Source: JBNKEI01 sp050288705 (GTDB lineage Bacteria; Myxococcota; Myxococcia; Myxococcales; UBA5297). From it: a DNA stretch of 6,781 bases. The stretch spans positions 1-6,781 of the forward strand of contig JBNKEI010000132.1 in assembly GCA_050288705.1 (NCBI GenBank), written 5' to 3'. The position numbers and the translations under genes are program-made. Positions 6,345 to 6,781 of this stretch are shown here, one piece after another. The notes beneath the pieces were generated by a model that did not search any database, was not told the origin of the DNA, and saw only the letters and a program-made list of their open reading frames with translations. Position 1 is the first letter of the stretch. Each line of letters starts with the position of its first letter.

Positions 6345-6459
6345 CGACACCAGCCATGGCGCATCAGGAGAGGAATGCGGCATTTGAAGGCAGGCTAGCG
6401 CAGTACAAGTACTTAGATATGAACGATGCCATCGAAGCTCGCCCTGCCTGGTGAAGTGT
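6345..6459 (+). pseudogene. glf relic, right piece
   Basis: From CGACACC (6345-6351) the sequence again matches glf, reading AMAHQERNAAFEGRLAQYKY and LDMNDAIEA against residues 331-359 of the intact copy. Identity is about 86% over 29 codons (12 differences by my count). TGGCGCATCAGGAGAGG is shared exactly with 4794-4810. After GCT at 6437-6439 some codons are lost. Then CTG GTG AAG TGT (6448-6459, LVKC) matches the very end of Glf in a shifted frame. A one-base deletion also lies near 6352. It continues the left piece at 5644-5749, so both are parts of one interrupted gene. Confidence 0.9.
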
Positions 6460-6471
6460 TTAATGTCAAAT

Positions 6472-6660
6472 TCAGTTTCCCAGAACTTCGGTTAAGGAAG
6501 AAGTAGTGAGCAGTCGGTCCAAGTAACTTTCCAATAGTTCTTCACTGGCACACGCCAATTTCTGGCAAGCCCAGTTCGGGAGTTGACCAAACTTTTTTTC
6601 TAACAAGCGTTTGGCTAATTCCCTTTGTCCATCGTTGAATCGTGTCTTTTCGGTAAGCAT
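6472..6660 (-). pseudogene. DUF4351 C-terminal fragment (Rpn/PD-(D/E)XK transposase-like)
   Basis: Sixty-two codons from a possible ATG at 6660. GQRELAKRLLEKKFGQLPNW (11-30) and ELLESYLDRLLTTSSLTEVL match the DUF4351 pattern, which forms the C-terminus of many Rpn-family or PD-(D/E)XK transposase-like proteins. The catalytic N-terminal part should lie upstream (higher coordinates). In this frame a TGA appears at about 6666, and the remaining 120 bases of the window show nothing recognisable. The ATG lies inside a perfect 8-bp hairpin (6659-6677) and has no ribosome site. I read it as a gene remnant rather than a complete small gene. Confidence 0.6.
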
Positions 6661-6677
6661 GCGTGAAACTCACGCAT
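6659..6677. repeat. Perfect 8-bp hairpin with 3-nt loop
   Basis: ATGCGTGA (6659-6666) pairs with TCACGCAT (6670-6677) around AAC. It overlaps the start of the DUF4351 fragment. There is no T-run on either side, so it is not an obvious terminator. Confidence 0.5.
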
Positions 6678-6781
6678 AGAGATAAAACACGATGGAATAG
6701 CTGCAAGTCCGCACGATTAAGGACCCGGCACACAAGATTTAGTCAATCTGAAAGCAGCTTCCGGCAACTTTTAGGCCAATT

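Overview
The window looks like an accessory region from a Gram-negative bacterium. The signs are a lipoprotein with a lipobox-type signal and a Ser/Asp-rich linker, and a galactofuranose (Galf) glycan gene pair. The Ser/Asp linker style is common in deltaproteobacterial and myxobacterial lipoproteins, but the sequence does not fix a taxon and this placement is weak. No rRNA, tRNA, CRISPR array or transposase is visible.

Layout, left to right. Positions 1-71 hold a nested hairpin with T-runs on both strands, a likely bidirectional terminator. A leftward gene (1118 to 228) encodes a secreted alpha/beta-hydrolase lipoprotein with a GFSRG nucleophile elbow. Upstream of it, also leftward, is a broken DUF1016/YhcG-type PD-(D/E)XK nuclease gene (2151 to 1115). 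It has one clear single-base frameshift and a decayed 3' end. Positions 2152-2843 contain no convincing gene. They carry several small dyads and a perfect TATAAT that could drive rightward transcription into the next genes.

The best-supported functional unit is a rightward two-gene operon: a GT2-family glycosyltransferase (2844-3764) and UDP-galactopyranose mutase, glf (3800-4915). Glf would make UDP-Galf and the transferase is its likely user, adding Galf to a surface polysaccharide.

Downstream lies a patchwork of toxin-antitoxin genes and gene relics. An intact leftward parD-parE pair (5586 to 5058) has its own promoter and a perfect palindrome. Next comes a second, diverged copy of the glf 3' end, split into two pieces (5644-5749 and 6345-6459). 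About 595 bases separate the pieces, and a near-identical 7-mer, CGAYACC, sits at both edges. The intervening segment holds an unidentified coding fragment, the last ~25 codons of a DUF4160 protein, and an intact DUF2442 gene. DUF4160 is the usual partner of DUF2442. The right edge holds a leftward DUF4351 C-terminal fragment, as found at the ends of Rpn/PD-(D/E)XK transposase-like proteins.

Overall this reads as a glycan-locus edge that has exchanged alleles and collected toxin-antitoxin and nuclease fragments. The most notable item is the split glf relic around a mosaic of toxin-antitoxin remnants. I found no clear evidence for a wholly new system.
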